64,000 nucleotides of DNA from an uncultured Negativicutes bacterium. Lineage in GTDB: Bacteria; Bacillota; Negativicutes; Veillonellales; Megasphaeraceae. Both the position numbers and the translations under genes were made by a program. Of the stretch, positions 53,637 through 62,278 are shown piece after piece (the first letter of the stretch is position 1; each line of letters begins with the position of its first letter). Location: NCBI GenBank assembly GCA_900752195.1, contig CAADUJ010000006.1, forward strand, positions 62,001 through 126,000, in the 5' to 3' direction. The notes under the pieces were generated by a model. The model was given only the letters and a program-made list of their open reading frames with translations, searched no databases and was not told the origin of the DNA.

Positions 53637-54431
53637 ATGAAAATCACTCAGATTAGAAACGCAACGAATAAACTTTACTATGGCAATACAACCTTTCTCA
53701 TCGATCCATGGCTTGCACCGAAACATACACTATATACGGCGGCTATGGAACCACAACTATATCACCTTGTCGATCCCGTCATGGACCACATGGCCATGCC
53801 ATTTTACGATCTTCCCATGACAAAAGAAGATATCCTTTCTCACGTCGATTTTTATATCGTAACGCACCTGCACCCGGACCACATCGATGTCAACGTTGAA
53901 ACGGGAACTATTGGTGATTCTCTGGATAAAACGGTCCCTGTGATCTGTCAAAACAAAGAAGATGCTTCCCTCTTGAAGAATTCGGGCTTTATAGATGTTA
54001 CCATTTTGACAGAACAAGGCCTTACCATCGGCACGACAACACTCCATAAAACACCTTGCCGTCATGGCGTCATCAAACCGTCAGGCGATGCCATGGGCGT
54101 CGTCTTCACAAATCCATCGGAAAAGACGCTCTACCTTGCAGGCGATACCATCCTCTACGAAGGCGTCTACCAAAGCCTTGCAACGTACGCTCCCAATGTC
54201 ATCATGCTAAATGCCTGCGCTGCTGAAATGATTTCTGAAGGACGCCTCATCATGAACGACGAAGACGTCGCTGCCATTGGAAAACTCATGCCAGATGCCA
54301 ACCTCTATCTCACCCACATGGACAACGTAGCTCATGCCACACTCACCCGTCACACCATGCGCAGCCGCCTCCTCTTTCGGCGCGTAGACCATTACGATAT
54401 GCCCGACGACGGTGAAACCATCTCGTATTAG
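53637..54431 (+). CDS. MBL-fold metal-dependent hydrolase (UlaG-like)
   Basis: 264 residues from the ATG at 53637-53639 (GGAGGT upstream). Metallo-beta-lactamase fold: the metal motif HLHPDHID (about 83-90), CRHG, LAGDTILYEGV and a final LTHMDNVAHATLTR. Closest in style to the beta-lactamase superfamily lactonase/hydrolase group near UlaG. Substrate unknown. It is the only plus-strand gene in the interior and is divergent from a TetR regulator that probably represses it. Confidence 0.87.
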   Translation: MKITQIRNATNKLYYGNTTFLIDPWLAPKHTLYTAAMEPQLYHLVDPVMDHMAMPFYDLPMTKEDILSHVDFYIVTHLHPDHIDVNVETGTIGDSLDKTVPVICQNKEDASLLKNSGFIDVTILTEQGLTIGTTTLHKTPCRHGVIKPSGDAMGVVFTNPSEKTLYLAGDTILYEGVYQSLATYAPNVIMLNACAAEMISEGRLIMNDEDVAAIGKLMPDANLYLTHMDNVAHATLTRHTMRSRLLFRRVDHYDMPDDGETISY

Positions 54432-54558
54432 GACCAACTGCCATAACGCTTTCTCAGAACGACCTGTGTCCCCGTGATGGTACGCAGGTTGAATGAAGAA
54501 GTGCGATAAAAAGTATGCGTAAAGGAACAAGCAATTCTTACGTTTCATAGGCACAAAG

Positions 54559-54597
54559 AAACGCTCTCTCAAGGATTTTTTCCTCGAGAGAGCGTTT
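54559..54597. terminator. Intrinsic terminator between the MBL and BASS genes
   Basis: Twelve-base stem AAACGCTCTCTC (54559-54570) / GAGAGAGCGTTT (54586-54597) ending in TTTT on plus. It can also serve the converging ilv-BASS transcript. The about 130 bases before it hold no gene. Confidence 0.8.
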
Positions 54598-54629
54598 TAT
54601 GCAATCACCTAACGACTACCTTATTTCTA

Positions 54630-55634
54630 TCAGGCTTTAGCAGGAACAGAGTTACGATGATTTTCCTCTTTATTTTCATCCAGATCAAACCGCGGATTGA
54701 GGACATTCACATAAAGCCATGCCAGGAGCGCACCCGAAATGTTATGCCATGCGGAAAAGACGGCACCGGGAACAGTGGCTGTCGGCATAGCAGCAAAATG
54801 GGCTTTTGCAAGGCCTACGGCAAGGCCAGAATTTTGCATGCCTACTTCGATGGAAAGAGCTACGGCCTTTTTCCAGGGAAGGCCTACGAAATGAGCAACG
54901 GCAAACCCCAGGGCATATCCGAGACAGTTATGCAGGATGACGACGAGGAAGATGACGCCAACATTGGCAAGGATAGCAGTTTTGCTGGCACCGATGACGC
55001 CGCCGATAATCAGGGAGATAGCAAGAGACGAAACGGCTGGCGTGTAGTCCGTTGCAACGGCTGCAAGTTTCGGCAGGAACGTCCGGAGAGCAACGCCCAG
55101 ACAAATGGGCAGGATAACAATCTGAATAATGCTGAGAAACATGCCGATAGGATCAAAGGCGATGCGCTGTCCAATGAGAAGGTACGTAATGAAAGGCGTC
55201 AGTATTGGCGAAAGCAAGGTCGATACACTCGTCATGGTGACGGAAAGGGGTAAGTCTCCTTTACTCATGAACGTGATGACGTTTGATGACGTACCGCCGG
55301 GACACGTACCAACAAGGACGACGCCGACAGTTAACGCTGGGCTCAAATCAAAGAGCCGTGATAGCACATAGGCCAGAAAAGGCATGATGAAAAACTGTGC
55401 TACTGCACCCAGGCATACATCCTTTGGTCTTTTGAAGACGAGAATGAAATCTTCAAGAGAAAGGGTCGTTCCCATACCGAACATCACGACACCTAAAAGA
55501 AGGCTCAGTACAGACACATTGCCCACCTTGCCCAATACCCATTGGAAAAGGATAGGGAACGCAAATCCAAGAATCAAGAAGAGGACGGCTACGAAGCCAA
55601 AATACTTACCAACCATAGCACAGAATTTTTTCAA
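54630..55634 (-). CDS. Bile acid:sodium symporter family (BASS/PanS-like) transporter
   Basis: 334 residues, about nine or ten membrane segments. GMGTTLSLEDF near residue 55 and VLVGTCPGGTSSNVITFMSKGDLPLSVTMTSVSTLLSPILTP are characteristic of the BASS family. Relatives move organic anions such as ketopantoate or pyruvate with sodium. The start is a TTG at 55632-55634 with GGAAG ahead (alternative ATG at 55616). It follows ilvD by 19 bases, so a branched-chain oxo-acid or ketopantoate is a reasonable but unproven substrate. Confidence 0.85.
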   Translation of the reverse strand: MKKFCAMVGKYFGFVAVLFLILGFAFPILFQWVLGKVGNVSVLSLLLGVVMFGMGTTLSLEDFILVFKRPKDVCLGAVAQFFIMPFLAYVLSRLFDLSPALTVGVVLVGTCPGGTSSNVITFMSKGDLPLSVTMTSVSTLLSPILTPFITYLLIGQRIAFDPIGMFLSIIQIVILPICLGVALRTFLPKLAAVATDYTPAVSSLAISLIIGGVIGASKTAILANVGVIFLVVILHNCLGYALGFAVAHFVGLPWKKAVALSIEVGMQNSGLAVGLAKAHFAAMPTATVPGAVFSAWHNISGALLAWLYVNVLNPRFDLDENKEENHRNSVPAKA

Positions 55635-55653
55635 CGTAAAAACTTCCTTTCCT

Positions 55654-57306
55654 TTATTTCAATACGGCGCCCGTATTGGCGGACGTGACAAGGCGGGCAT
55701 ATCGAGAAAGATACCCTGTCTTGACCTTCGGTTCCGGTTTTTTCCACGCCGCTTTTCGTTTTGCAAGTACCTCTTCATCGACGAGAAGTTCCAGACGACG
55801 GTTGGGAACATCGACGAGAATCGGATCGCCATCTTCTACAAAAGCGATAGGACCGCCTTCCATAGCTTCAGGAGAAATATGACCGACGCAGGCGCCACGA
55901 CTGGCACCGCTGAAACGACCATCTGTCAAAAGCGCGACTTTAAGTCCCATACCGGTAATGACAGCGGTAGGATTGAGCATTTCACGCATTCCCGGACCAC
56001 CTTTCGGACCTTCGTAGCGGATGACGACGACATGACCTTCTTTGATTTCTCCACTCGTAATCGCTTTGATAGCAGCTTCTTCTGAATCATAACATTTTGC
56101 TGTGCCCTTATAGGTCAAAAGTTCCGGTTCTACAGCACTTTCTTTGATGACGGCACCGTCTGGAGCAAGGTTTCCCTTCAAGATAGCTATTCCGCCTTTA
56201 TTCATATACGCGTTATCGACATCGTGGATAACGTCACGATTTTCTACAACGGCATGGGCCAGGCGATCCTTCAGAGGCCCTGTTACAGTAAGGCATTCCG
56301 TATGAATCAGATCGATTTTTGTCAACTCCTTCATTACAGCTGTAATGCCACCTGCTTCATCAAGATCCTGCATATGATACGTTCCTCCAGGACTCATTTT
56401 CGTGATGTAGCGAGCCTTGCGACTGATCGCATCAAAAAGGTCTAAAGGAAGCTCTACACCAGCTTCATGGGCAATGGCCGGCAAATGAAGGACCGTATTC
56501 GTCGATCCGCCAATGGCCATATCAACGGCAATTGCGTTTTTAAATGCATCCAATGTCATAATATCCCGCGGACGAATATCCTTTTGAACGAGATTCATAA
56601 TCACCCAACCTGCCTTTTTAGCAAGCATACGGCGCCGTCCGGAATAAGCAGCCGGAATAGTGCCATTGCCGGGAAGGCCCATGCCGAGTACTTCTGTCAG
56701 GCTGTTCATGGTATTTGCCGTAAACAGTCCCGCACAAGATCCACAGCTCGGACATGCCCGGAATTCCATAGCTTCCATTTCATCAGCCGAAAGATCGCCT
56801 GATTCAAATTTACCAGCTGCTTCAAACATAGTACTGACGCTGATGTTACGGCCTTTCCAACGGCCTGCCAACATAGGGCCGCCGCTGACGACGACAGTCG
56901 GGATATTCAGTCGGCCTGCTGCCATGAGCATGCCTGGAACGACTTTATCACAATTTGGTATCATGACGAGGCCATCAAAGGCATGTCCATTGGCTACAGC
57001 CTCAACGGAATCGGCAATCAGTTCACGACTGGCCAGAGGATATTTCATTCCACCATGCCCCATGGCGATACCATCGCAGATAGCAATGGCTGGAAATTCA
57101 ACAGCCATACCGCCGGCCTCGGCGATACCAATTTTGACGGCTTCGGCAATTTCTCTCAAATGCATATGACCAGGCACGATTTCATTGAATGAATTGACGA
57201 CGCCAATCATAGGACGCTTCAACTCTTCATTTGTATACCCCATGGCATGAAACAGGCTGCGATGGGCGGAACGCTGTGGTCCTTTTTTTGCAATATCACT
57301 TCTCAT
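55654..57306 (-). CDS. ilvD: Dihydroxy-acid dehydratase
   Basis: 550 residues. Fe-S ligands in MIPNCDKVVPGM and CPSCGSCAGLFTANTMN, and C-terminal TDGRFSGASRGACVGHISPEA are intact. It dehydrates the IlvC products to the 2-oxo acids that lead to valine, isoleucine, leucine and pantothenate. GAGGT precedes the ATG. Follows ilvN by about 40 bases. Confidence 0.97.
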   Translation of the reverse strand: MRSDIAKKGPQRSAHRSLFHAMGYTNEELKRPMIGVVNSFNEIVPGHMHLREIAEAVKIGIAEAGGMAVEFPAIAICDGIAMGHGGMKYPLASRELIADSVEAVANGHAFDGLVMIPNCDKVVPGMLMAAGRLNIPTVVVSGGPMLAGRWKGRNISVSTMFEAAGKFESGDLSADEMEAMEFRACPSCGSCAGLFTANTMNSLTEVLGMGLPGNGTIPAAYSGRRRMLAKKAGWVIMNLVQKDIRPRDIMTLDAFKNAIAVDMAIGGSTNTVLHLPAIAHEAGVELPLDLFDAISRKARYITKMSPGGTYHMQDLDEAGGITAVMKELTKIDLIHTECLTVTGPLKDRLAHAVVENRDVIHDVDNAYMNKGGIAILKGNLAPDGAVIKESAVEPELLTYKGTAKCYDSEEAAIKAITSGEIKEGHVVVIRYEGPKGGPGMREMLNPTAVITGMGLKVALLTDGRFSGASRGACVGHISPEAMEGGPIAFVEDGDPILVDVPNRRLELLVDEEVLAKRKAAWKKPEPKVKTGYLSRYARLVTSANTGAVLK

Positions 57307-57345
57307 GTATGAAATACCTCTTTTCTTATATCTTGCCTCGCAGGC

Positions 57346-57858
57346 TTAACTATCTTTTACGGCTTGTCTGCCCCGGGCCAATGAAATCTGACCAGTCCGT
57401 GCAATTTCTAAGATACGGTAATCAGATTCCAACATGGCCTGCATGGCATCGATATGATCTTCTCTGCCTGTAGCCCGCAAAATCAGGGAATCACGCTGGA
57501 CGTCGACCACTTTCGCGTGAAACAGATGAGCCAGATTCGTAAGTTCTGCCCGCACAGCAGGATTGGGACAGTCTACTTTAAACATAGCCAGTTCATAGCT
57601 GACAAAGGGCATATCATCAAGGTTGACGATTTTAATGACATCGATGAGCTTGGCCAGTTGATTCATGGCCTGATCGAGTTCCCACCGGTCGTTGACAGTA
57701 ACGACGATATTGATGCGCGTCACATCTTTTTCTTCTGTATAACCGGCGTTAATGAATTCGATATTGATGGCGCGCCGGCTGATCAAGCCGGCAACATGTG
57801 TCAGGACGCCTGGTTTATTATCTGCCAGTATGGCAATATGTTGTCTCATATCACGCAT
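57346..57858 (-). CDS. ilvN: Acetolactate synthase regulatory (small) subunit
   Basis: 170 residues. The N-terminal ACT domain (HIAILADNKPGVLTHVAGLISRRAINIE) is the valine feedback site, and the C-terminal domain (about 85-160) is the IlvN/IlvH type. It overlaps ilvB by eight bases, so the subunits are made together. Confidence 0.96.
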   Translation of the reverse strand: MRDMRQHIAILADNKPGVLTHVAGLISRRAINIEFINAGYTEEKDVTRINIVVTVNDRWELDQAMNQLAKLIDVIKIVNLDDMPFVSYELAMFKVDCPNPAVRAELTNLAHLFHAKVVDVQRDSLILRATGREDHIDAMQAMLESDYRILEIARTGQISLARGRQAVKDS

Positions 57859-59545
57859 CCCCTCCTAAGACCATTTCATCCAATCGCTTGCCCCCTGGAA
57901 CCATGGGATACACATTTTCATCTGCTGGGATGAATACGTCAAGTAATGCTGGCCCCTTTGTTTCAAATACCGTTTTAACTGCTTTTGCAAGGTCCTTCGG
58001 ATTATGGACGGCTGTACCGGGTATTCCCATGGCCTTGGAAAGGGCCGTCAAATCAGGATTATTGTCGATGACCGATTCAGAACAGTGGCCGTCATAAAAC
58101 ATGCGCTGCCACTGATTCACCATTCCTAAGACGTTGTTGTGCAAGACGATGACTTTTATATCCAAATTATATTTATAAACTGTTGCAAATTCCTGGCAAT
58201 TCATGAGAATACTACCATCACCTGTAATGAGAACAACCTGGGACCCTTTCTTCCCCAACTTGGCTCCCATGGCAGCAGGCAGGCCATACCCCATAGTGCC
58301 AAGGCCGCCAGACGTAACAAAACGATTCGGCTTGGTCACATCCAGGAACTGAGCGGCCCACATCTGATGCTGACCGACATCAGTAACGATAATGGTATCG
58401 TCATCCATCCAGTTTTGCAATTCTACAAACAGGTTCTGTGGCGATACGGCGTAAGGCAGGTCCCGCGTCCTAAAGGGATGAGCAGCACGCATACCTTGCA
58501 CGTAATGGCGCCAGTCTCCATATCGATCGTAAAACCGGACAGGACTCTTTATAATCGTATCGACAAATATAGGTAAGGACCAACGCAGGTCGCCATTAAC
58601 GCTGATGTCGGCATGGACAATTTTGTTGATTTCCACCTTGTCTATATCAAAGTGTATGATTTTTGCATTAGGTGCGAAGTTTTCCACATCGCCTGTGACA
58701 CGATCGTCGAAACGAGCGCCTATGGCGATGAGAAGGTCACATTCCGTTACAGCCATGTTAGCTGCATATGATCCATGCATGCCTACCATGCCAAGGTGAA
58801 CGTCCATTGTATCGGACACGGCACCTTTTCCCATAAGCGTTGTCACGACAGGAATACCTGTCCGTTCGACGACGCGCCCAAGATATTCTGCCATCCCCGA
58901 CAGGATGACCCCTCCCCCTGTCAGGATAACTGGCTTCTTCGCTTTTTCCATCGCTGCAACAGCCGCATCAAGATCTTCTTCCTTACCGACGTGACATCCA
59001 TTATATCCCCTCAAATGGACTGTATCAGGATAGGTAAAATCAAAGGTAGCGTCAAAGACGTCTTTTGCAATGTCGATGAGAACAGGTCCTGGCCTTCCTG
59101 TGGAGGCGATGTAAAAGGCCTCCTTCATGACCCGTGGTATGTCTTCCACATTTTTTACGAGATAATTATGCTTCGTAATGGGAGTGGTAATGCCCGAAAT
59201 ATCCGCTTCTTGAAAGGAATCACGACCGATGAGCGTCGTCGCTACCTGTCCGCTGATGATGACGAGCGGAATGGAATCCATATTAGCTGTTGCAATGCCC
59301 GTGACCATATTGCATACCCCTGGTCCTGATGTGGCAAAGCAGACTCCCGGTTTCCCCGTGACCCGGGCATATCCATCAGCAGCATGTACGGCGCCTTGTT
59401 CGTGCCCCGTTAAAATATGGGGCATCTTCTGTTTAAATACTTCATCGTATAAGGATAAGACGGATCCTCCAGGATAGCCGAACACGACGTCTACATGTTC
59501 TCGGCGCAACCCCTCAAGAATCGCCTGTGCTCCTGTCATTTTCAT
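57851..59545 (-). CDS. ilvB: Acetolactate synthase catalytic (large) subunit
   Basis: 564 residues from the ATG at 59543-59545 (GAGGTGG six bases upstream). ThDP enzyme: VVFGYPGGSVLSLYDEV at the N-terminus, middle FAD-linked domain, and the C-terminal ThDP motif GDGSILMNCQEFATVYKYNLDIKVIVLHNN. The C-terminal signature is that of biosynthetic AHAS. It condenses pyruvate with pyruvate or 2-oxobutyrate. Second gene of the ilv operon. Confidence 0.97.
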   Translation of the reverse strand: MKMTGAQAILEGLRREHVDVVFGYPGGSVLSLYDEVFKQKMPHILTGHEQGAVHAADGYARVTGKPGVCFATSGPGVCNMVTGIATANMDSIPLVIISGQVATTLIGRDSFQEADISGITTPITKHNYLVKNVEDIPRVMKEAFYIASTGRPGPVLIDIAKDVFDATFDFTYPDTVHLRGYNGCHVGKEEDLDAAVAAMEKAKKPVILTGGGVILSGMAEYLGRVVERTGIPVVTTLMGKGAVSDTMDVHLGMVGMHGSYAANMAVTECDLLIAIGARFDDRVTGDVENFAPNAKIIHFDIDKVEINKIVHADISVNGDLRWSLPIFVDTIIKSPVRFYDRYGDWRHYVQGMRAAHPFRTRDLPYAVSPQNLFVELQNWMDDDTIIVTDVGQHQMWAAQFLDVTKPNRFVTSGGLGTMGYGLPAAMGAKLGKKGSQVVLITGDGSILMNCQEFATVYKYNLDIKVIVLHNNVLGMVNQWQRMFYDGHCSESVIDNNPDLTALSKAMGIPGTAVHNPKDLAKAVKTVFETKGPALLDVFIPADENVYPMVPGGKRLDEMVLGGDA

Positions 59546-59587
59546 GTCTATCCACCTCATTCATGGGGCCTTGCGCCCATACTTTCG

Positions 59588-60598
59588 TTAATCGTTCTGA
59601 TCGTTTTCATGGAGCCACGGCATCATTTTACGAAGCTTAGCCCCTACTTGTTCCAATGGATGTTCCGCATGCTGACGTCGCATAGCAAGGAAATGCGCCC
59701 GGCCGCCGGCGTTATTTTCAAGAAGCCAGTCCTTAGCAAAGGTGCCATCCTGGATTTCTTTCAAGACTTGCTTCATCGCCTTCTTCGATTCTTCTGTAAC
59801 GACGCGATGTCCCGATACGTAATCACCATATTCCGCTGTATCACTGCAAGAGTTACGCATCTTAGCCATACCGCCTTCATACATGAGGTCGACGATGAGT
59901 TTCATTTCATGGAACGTTTCAAAATAGGCGATTTCCGGCTGATACCCCGCTTCGCAAAGGGTTTCAAACCCGTTTGTGACGAGTTGGCAAATGCCGCCCA
60001 TGAGAACGGTCTGTTCACCAAACAAATCCGTTTCCGTTTCTTCCTTGAAAGTCGTCTGGATTACGCCAGCCCGGGTGCCGCCAATGCCGCGGGCATAGGC
60101 AAGGGCTACGTCGAAGCAAGAACCTGTCGCATCCTGTTCTACGGCAAAGACATCGGGAACACCGCCGCCTTCGACGAAGGTACGACGAACAAGATGACCT
60201 GGACCTTTTGGTGCAACCATGAAAACATCGACTGTATCAGGCGGTACAATCTGTTTGAAGTGGACATTAAAACCATGCGCAAAGGCCAGTGCACTGCCCG
60301 GCTTGAGGTTCGGACCGATTTCCGATGCATACACAGCTGCCTGCTTTTCATCTGGAATGAGGACCATCGTGATATCAGCCTGCGCCACAGCATCGGCTAC
60401 CGTCGTCACGTCCAAGCCCTGGGCCTTTGCTTTTTCTACGGATTTACTTCCTTCGTAAAGGCCCACAACAACATCGACGCCGCTATCTTTCAAGTTGAGA
60501 GCATGGGCATGACCCTGACTGCCGTAACCGATAATAGCTACTTTTTTTCCCTTCATAACGTCCCAGTTCACATCTTGATCATAAAATACTTTTGCCAT
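59588..60598 (-). CDS. ilvC: Ketol-acid reductoisomerase (class I)
   Basis: 336 residues, the short class I form. NADPH-binding KVAIIGYGSQGHAHALNLKDSGVDVVVGLYEGS (the GxGxxG loop at about residues 20-52), then PKGPGHLVRR and EETETDLFGEQ with the metal-binding acids. Converts acetolactate to dihydroxyisovalerate. First gene after the T-box; GGAGGTAG precedes the ATG. Confidence 0.98.
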   Translation of the reverse strand: MAKVFYDQDVNWDVMKGKKVAIIGYGSQGHAHALNLKDSGVDVVVGLYEGSKSVEKAKAQGLDVTTVADAVAQADITMVLIPDEKQAAVYASEIGPNLKPGSALAFAHGFNVHFKQIVPPDTVDVFMVAPKGPGHLVRRTFVEGGGVPDVFAVEQDATGSCFDVALAYARGIGGTRAGVIQTTFKEETETDLFGEQTVLMGGICQLVTNGFETLCEAGYQPEIAYFETFHEMKLIVDLMYEGGMAKMRNSCSDTAEYGDYVSGHRVVTEESKKAMKQVLKEIQDGTFAKDWLLENNAGGRAHFLAMRRQHAEHPLEQVGAKLRKMMPWLHENDQND

Positions 60599-60657
60599 GT
60601 TCTTCTACCTCCAATACTGTTCTTCCCACTCGGGATGTAGAGCGTTTTTAGAAGGGC

Positions 60658-60910
60658 ATAAAAAAAATCCGCCCCTCCTATGAGGGACGGATACAATTCC
60701 GCGATACCACCCTGATTCCTGTTGCATTACTGCTAACAGGCACTCTACAACGTACCATCATACGCGTTTCCTGTAACGTGGAAAAATCGTCAGCACTTAA
60801 TACGATTCAGCGCTGCTCTTCGGGGATGATTTTCGCCGATCCGTCATTACTGGTTCGCACCACACACCAGTTCTCTGAAAATGGATTGGACAGGTTACTC
60901 TTTCCCGTCG
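60658..60910 (-). promoter_or_regulatory. T-box leader of the ilvC-B-N-D operon
   Basis: The minus strand carries the T-box core GGTGGTATCGCGG (60699-60711), followed by a terminator with stem ATCCG / CGGAT and inner CCCTC / GAGGG plus eight T (60658-60692). About 200 bases of leader precede it. A branched-chain amino-acid tRNA is expected; an ATC (Ile) triplet after GCGAAA in the proposed stem I could be the specifier, not proven. Confidence 0.9.
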
Positions 60911-60922
60911 TAAGATTTATCA

Positions 60923-60946
60923 ATATGCTTTCAAAATTAAGCATAT
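60923..60946. repeat. Inverted repeat at the ilv transcription start
   Basis: Perfect arms ATATGCTT (60923-60930) and AAGCATAT (60939-60946) with an eight-base spacer, placed right at the predicted transcript start before the T-box. It could be an operator or a 5'-protecting hairpin. Confidence 0.5.
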
Positions 60947-60950
60947 CTGT

Positions 60951-60979
60951 ATTTTACATAACGTTTTGGGTAATGTCAA
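60951..60979 (-). promoter_or_regulatory. Promoter of the ilv operon
   Basis: Minus-strand TTGACA (60974-60979), 17 bases, TAAAAT (60951-60956), upstream of the T-box leader. An AT-rich hairpin at about 60987-61013 just upstream may end the DUF815 transcript, though weakly. Confidence 0.78.
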
Positions 60980-61021
60980 GGGAAGCTTTTTAATTTTTTC
61001 TAAAATTAAAAAGTTAAACGT

Positions 61022-62248
61022 TTATTTTTTATGTCGATTCACGTAATCTGTAACAAATTGACTGGCTATTCTGCCGTTTCGACCGGAATGTTCCATTTCC
61101 CAGCGAATGCCTTCCAGGCGCAGCTTTTCCGTAGGTAAGACAATGCCTTCCTTTTCCAGACCATGAGCGATAATACGCAAATATTCGTCTTGCGTCGGCG
61201 CCTTATAATGCAGGATGAGTCCGAATCGATCGGACAGAGAAATAGCTTCATTCGTGTTATCTTCGCGATAGACTTCTTCCATTTCATCGTGACGCTGCGC
61301 CCATGTTTCTTTGATAAGATGGCGCCGGTTCGACGTGGCATAGAAAAGAACATTTTTCGGCTGCTCAACGGCACCACCATCAATACAGGACTTGACATAG
61401 CGGTAATCTTCTTCCGTTTCATCAAAGGACAGGTCATCAAAGAAGACGATAAACCGCTTGCTCCCGATACGGCCCAGCTGTTCCATGACAGCAGGGAGAT
61501 ATTTCATCTGTCCTCTGTTCACCTGGACAAGACGAAGTCCCTTTCCCTTAAAAAGGCTGACTAACGTCTTGACAGCTGTTGATTTACCGGTACCCCTCGC
61601 ACCGGTAAGAAGGACATTGTTTCCTTCAGCACCATCGACAAAAGCTGCCGTATTATCGTACAAACGCTTCTTATGTTCTTCATACCCGAGGAGGTCATCC
61701 CATGCAAGGTCAGGAACGTTTTCAATTCCCATAACGCGTCCCGTAGCATCTAAGCGAAAAGCCGTATACTGGGCCCACATGCCACAGCCCCACGTCCTGT
61801 AATGATGCAGGAGAACCTTTGCTCCTTCTCCAGGAGACAAAACAGACTGCAACGCCGCATCCAACGCGTCTTCCGCCCCATTAAAGCGAGCCTCTGCAGG
61901 CCTGTAATCGTCAAACCACGGCACAGAAAGCCATCGTGACGGCGTTTCTGTAAGATACGGCCAGAGATAGGCCATATCAGATGCCACGACAAATTCCATG
62001 GAAGGCCCTGCAACACCTGTCTTTTCAATGGCATCGGAAATAGCCGTTTCCCCCTGGCATAACTCATGAATGATATAACGACGGACGACATTGCCCTGCA
62101 ACCCCAACATTTCTGCTTTTTCTACGAGCAGCGCCGCTGCCCGTCCCGGATTTTCTTTTTCATTCCTTCTGACGTTTTCCATAGCCGCAAACAGAGCATC
62201 GTCAAATAATCGGCGATACGCGACTAACGTCTTCCCCTCTATGTCCAT
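61022..62248 (-). CDS. DUF815 AAA+ ATPase
   Basis: 408 residues. An N-terminal helical part (about 1-190) is followed by an AAA+ ATPase core: Walker A LLTGARGTGKSTAVKT (about 218-233), Walker B FIVFFDDLSFD and sensor YATSNRRHL. Belongs to the DUF815 family of Firmicutes and proteobacteria, whose role is not established. Thirty bases downstream of ligA and probably co-transcribed with it. GGGGGA precedes the ATG. Confidence 0.88.
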   Translation of the reverse strand: MDIEGKTLVAYRRLFDDALFAAMENVRRNEKENPGRAAALLVEKAEMLGLQGNVVRRYIIHELCQGETAISDAIEKTGVAGPSMEFVVASDMAYLWPYLTETPSRWLSVPWFDDYRPAEARFNGAEDALDAALQSVLSPGEGAKVLLHHYRTWGCGMWAQYTAFRLDATGRVMGIENVPDLAWDDLLGYEEHKKRLYDNTAAFVDGAEGNNVLLTGARGTGKSTAVKTLVSLFKGKGLRLVQVNRGQMKYLPAVMEQLGRIGSKRFIVFFDDLSFDETEEDYRYVKSCIDGGAVEQPKNVLFYATSNRRHLIKETWAQRHDEMEEVYREDNTNEAISLSDRFGLILHYKAPTQDEYLRIIAHGLEKEGIVLPTEKLRLEGIRWEMEHSGRNGRIASQFVTDYVNRHKK

Positions 62249-62278
62249 GATGTTCCCCCTCTTTTTACCAAAATGGCA

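Noticed and set aside
59495..60640. 381-codon plus-strand open frame antisense to ilvC
   Set aside because: It mirrors the codons of ilvC, whose motifs are complete; the translated product has no recognisable domain and is rich in Cys, His and Phe, as shadow frames are.
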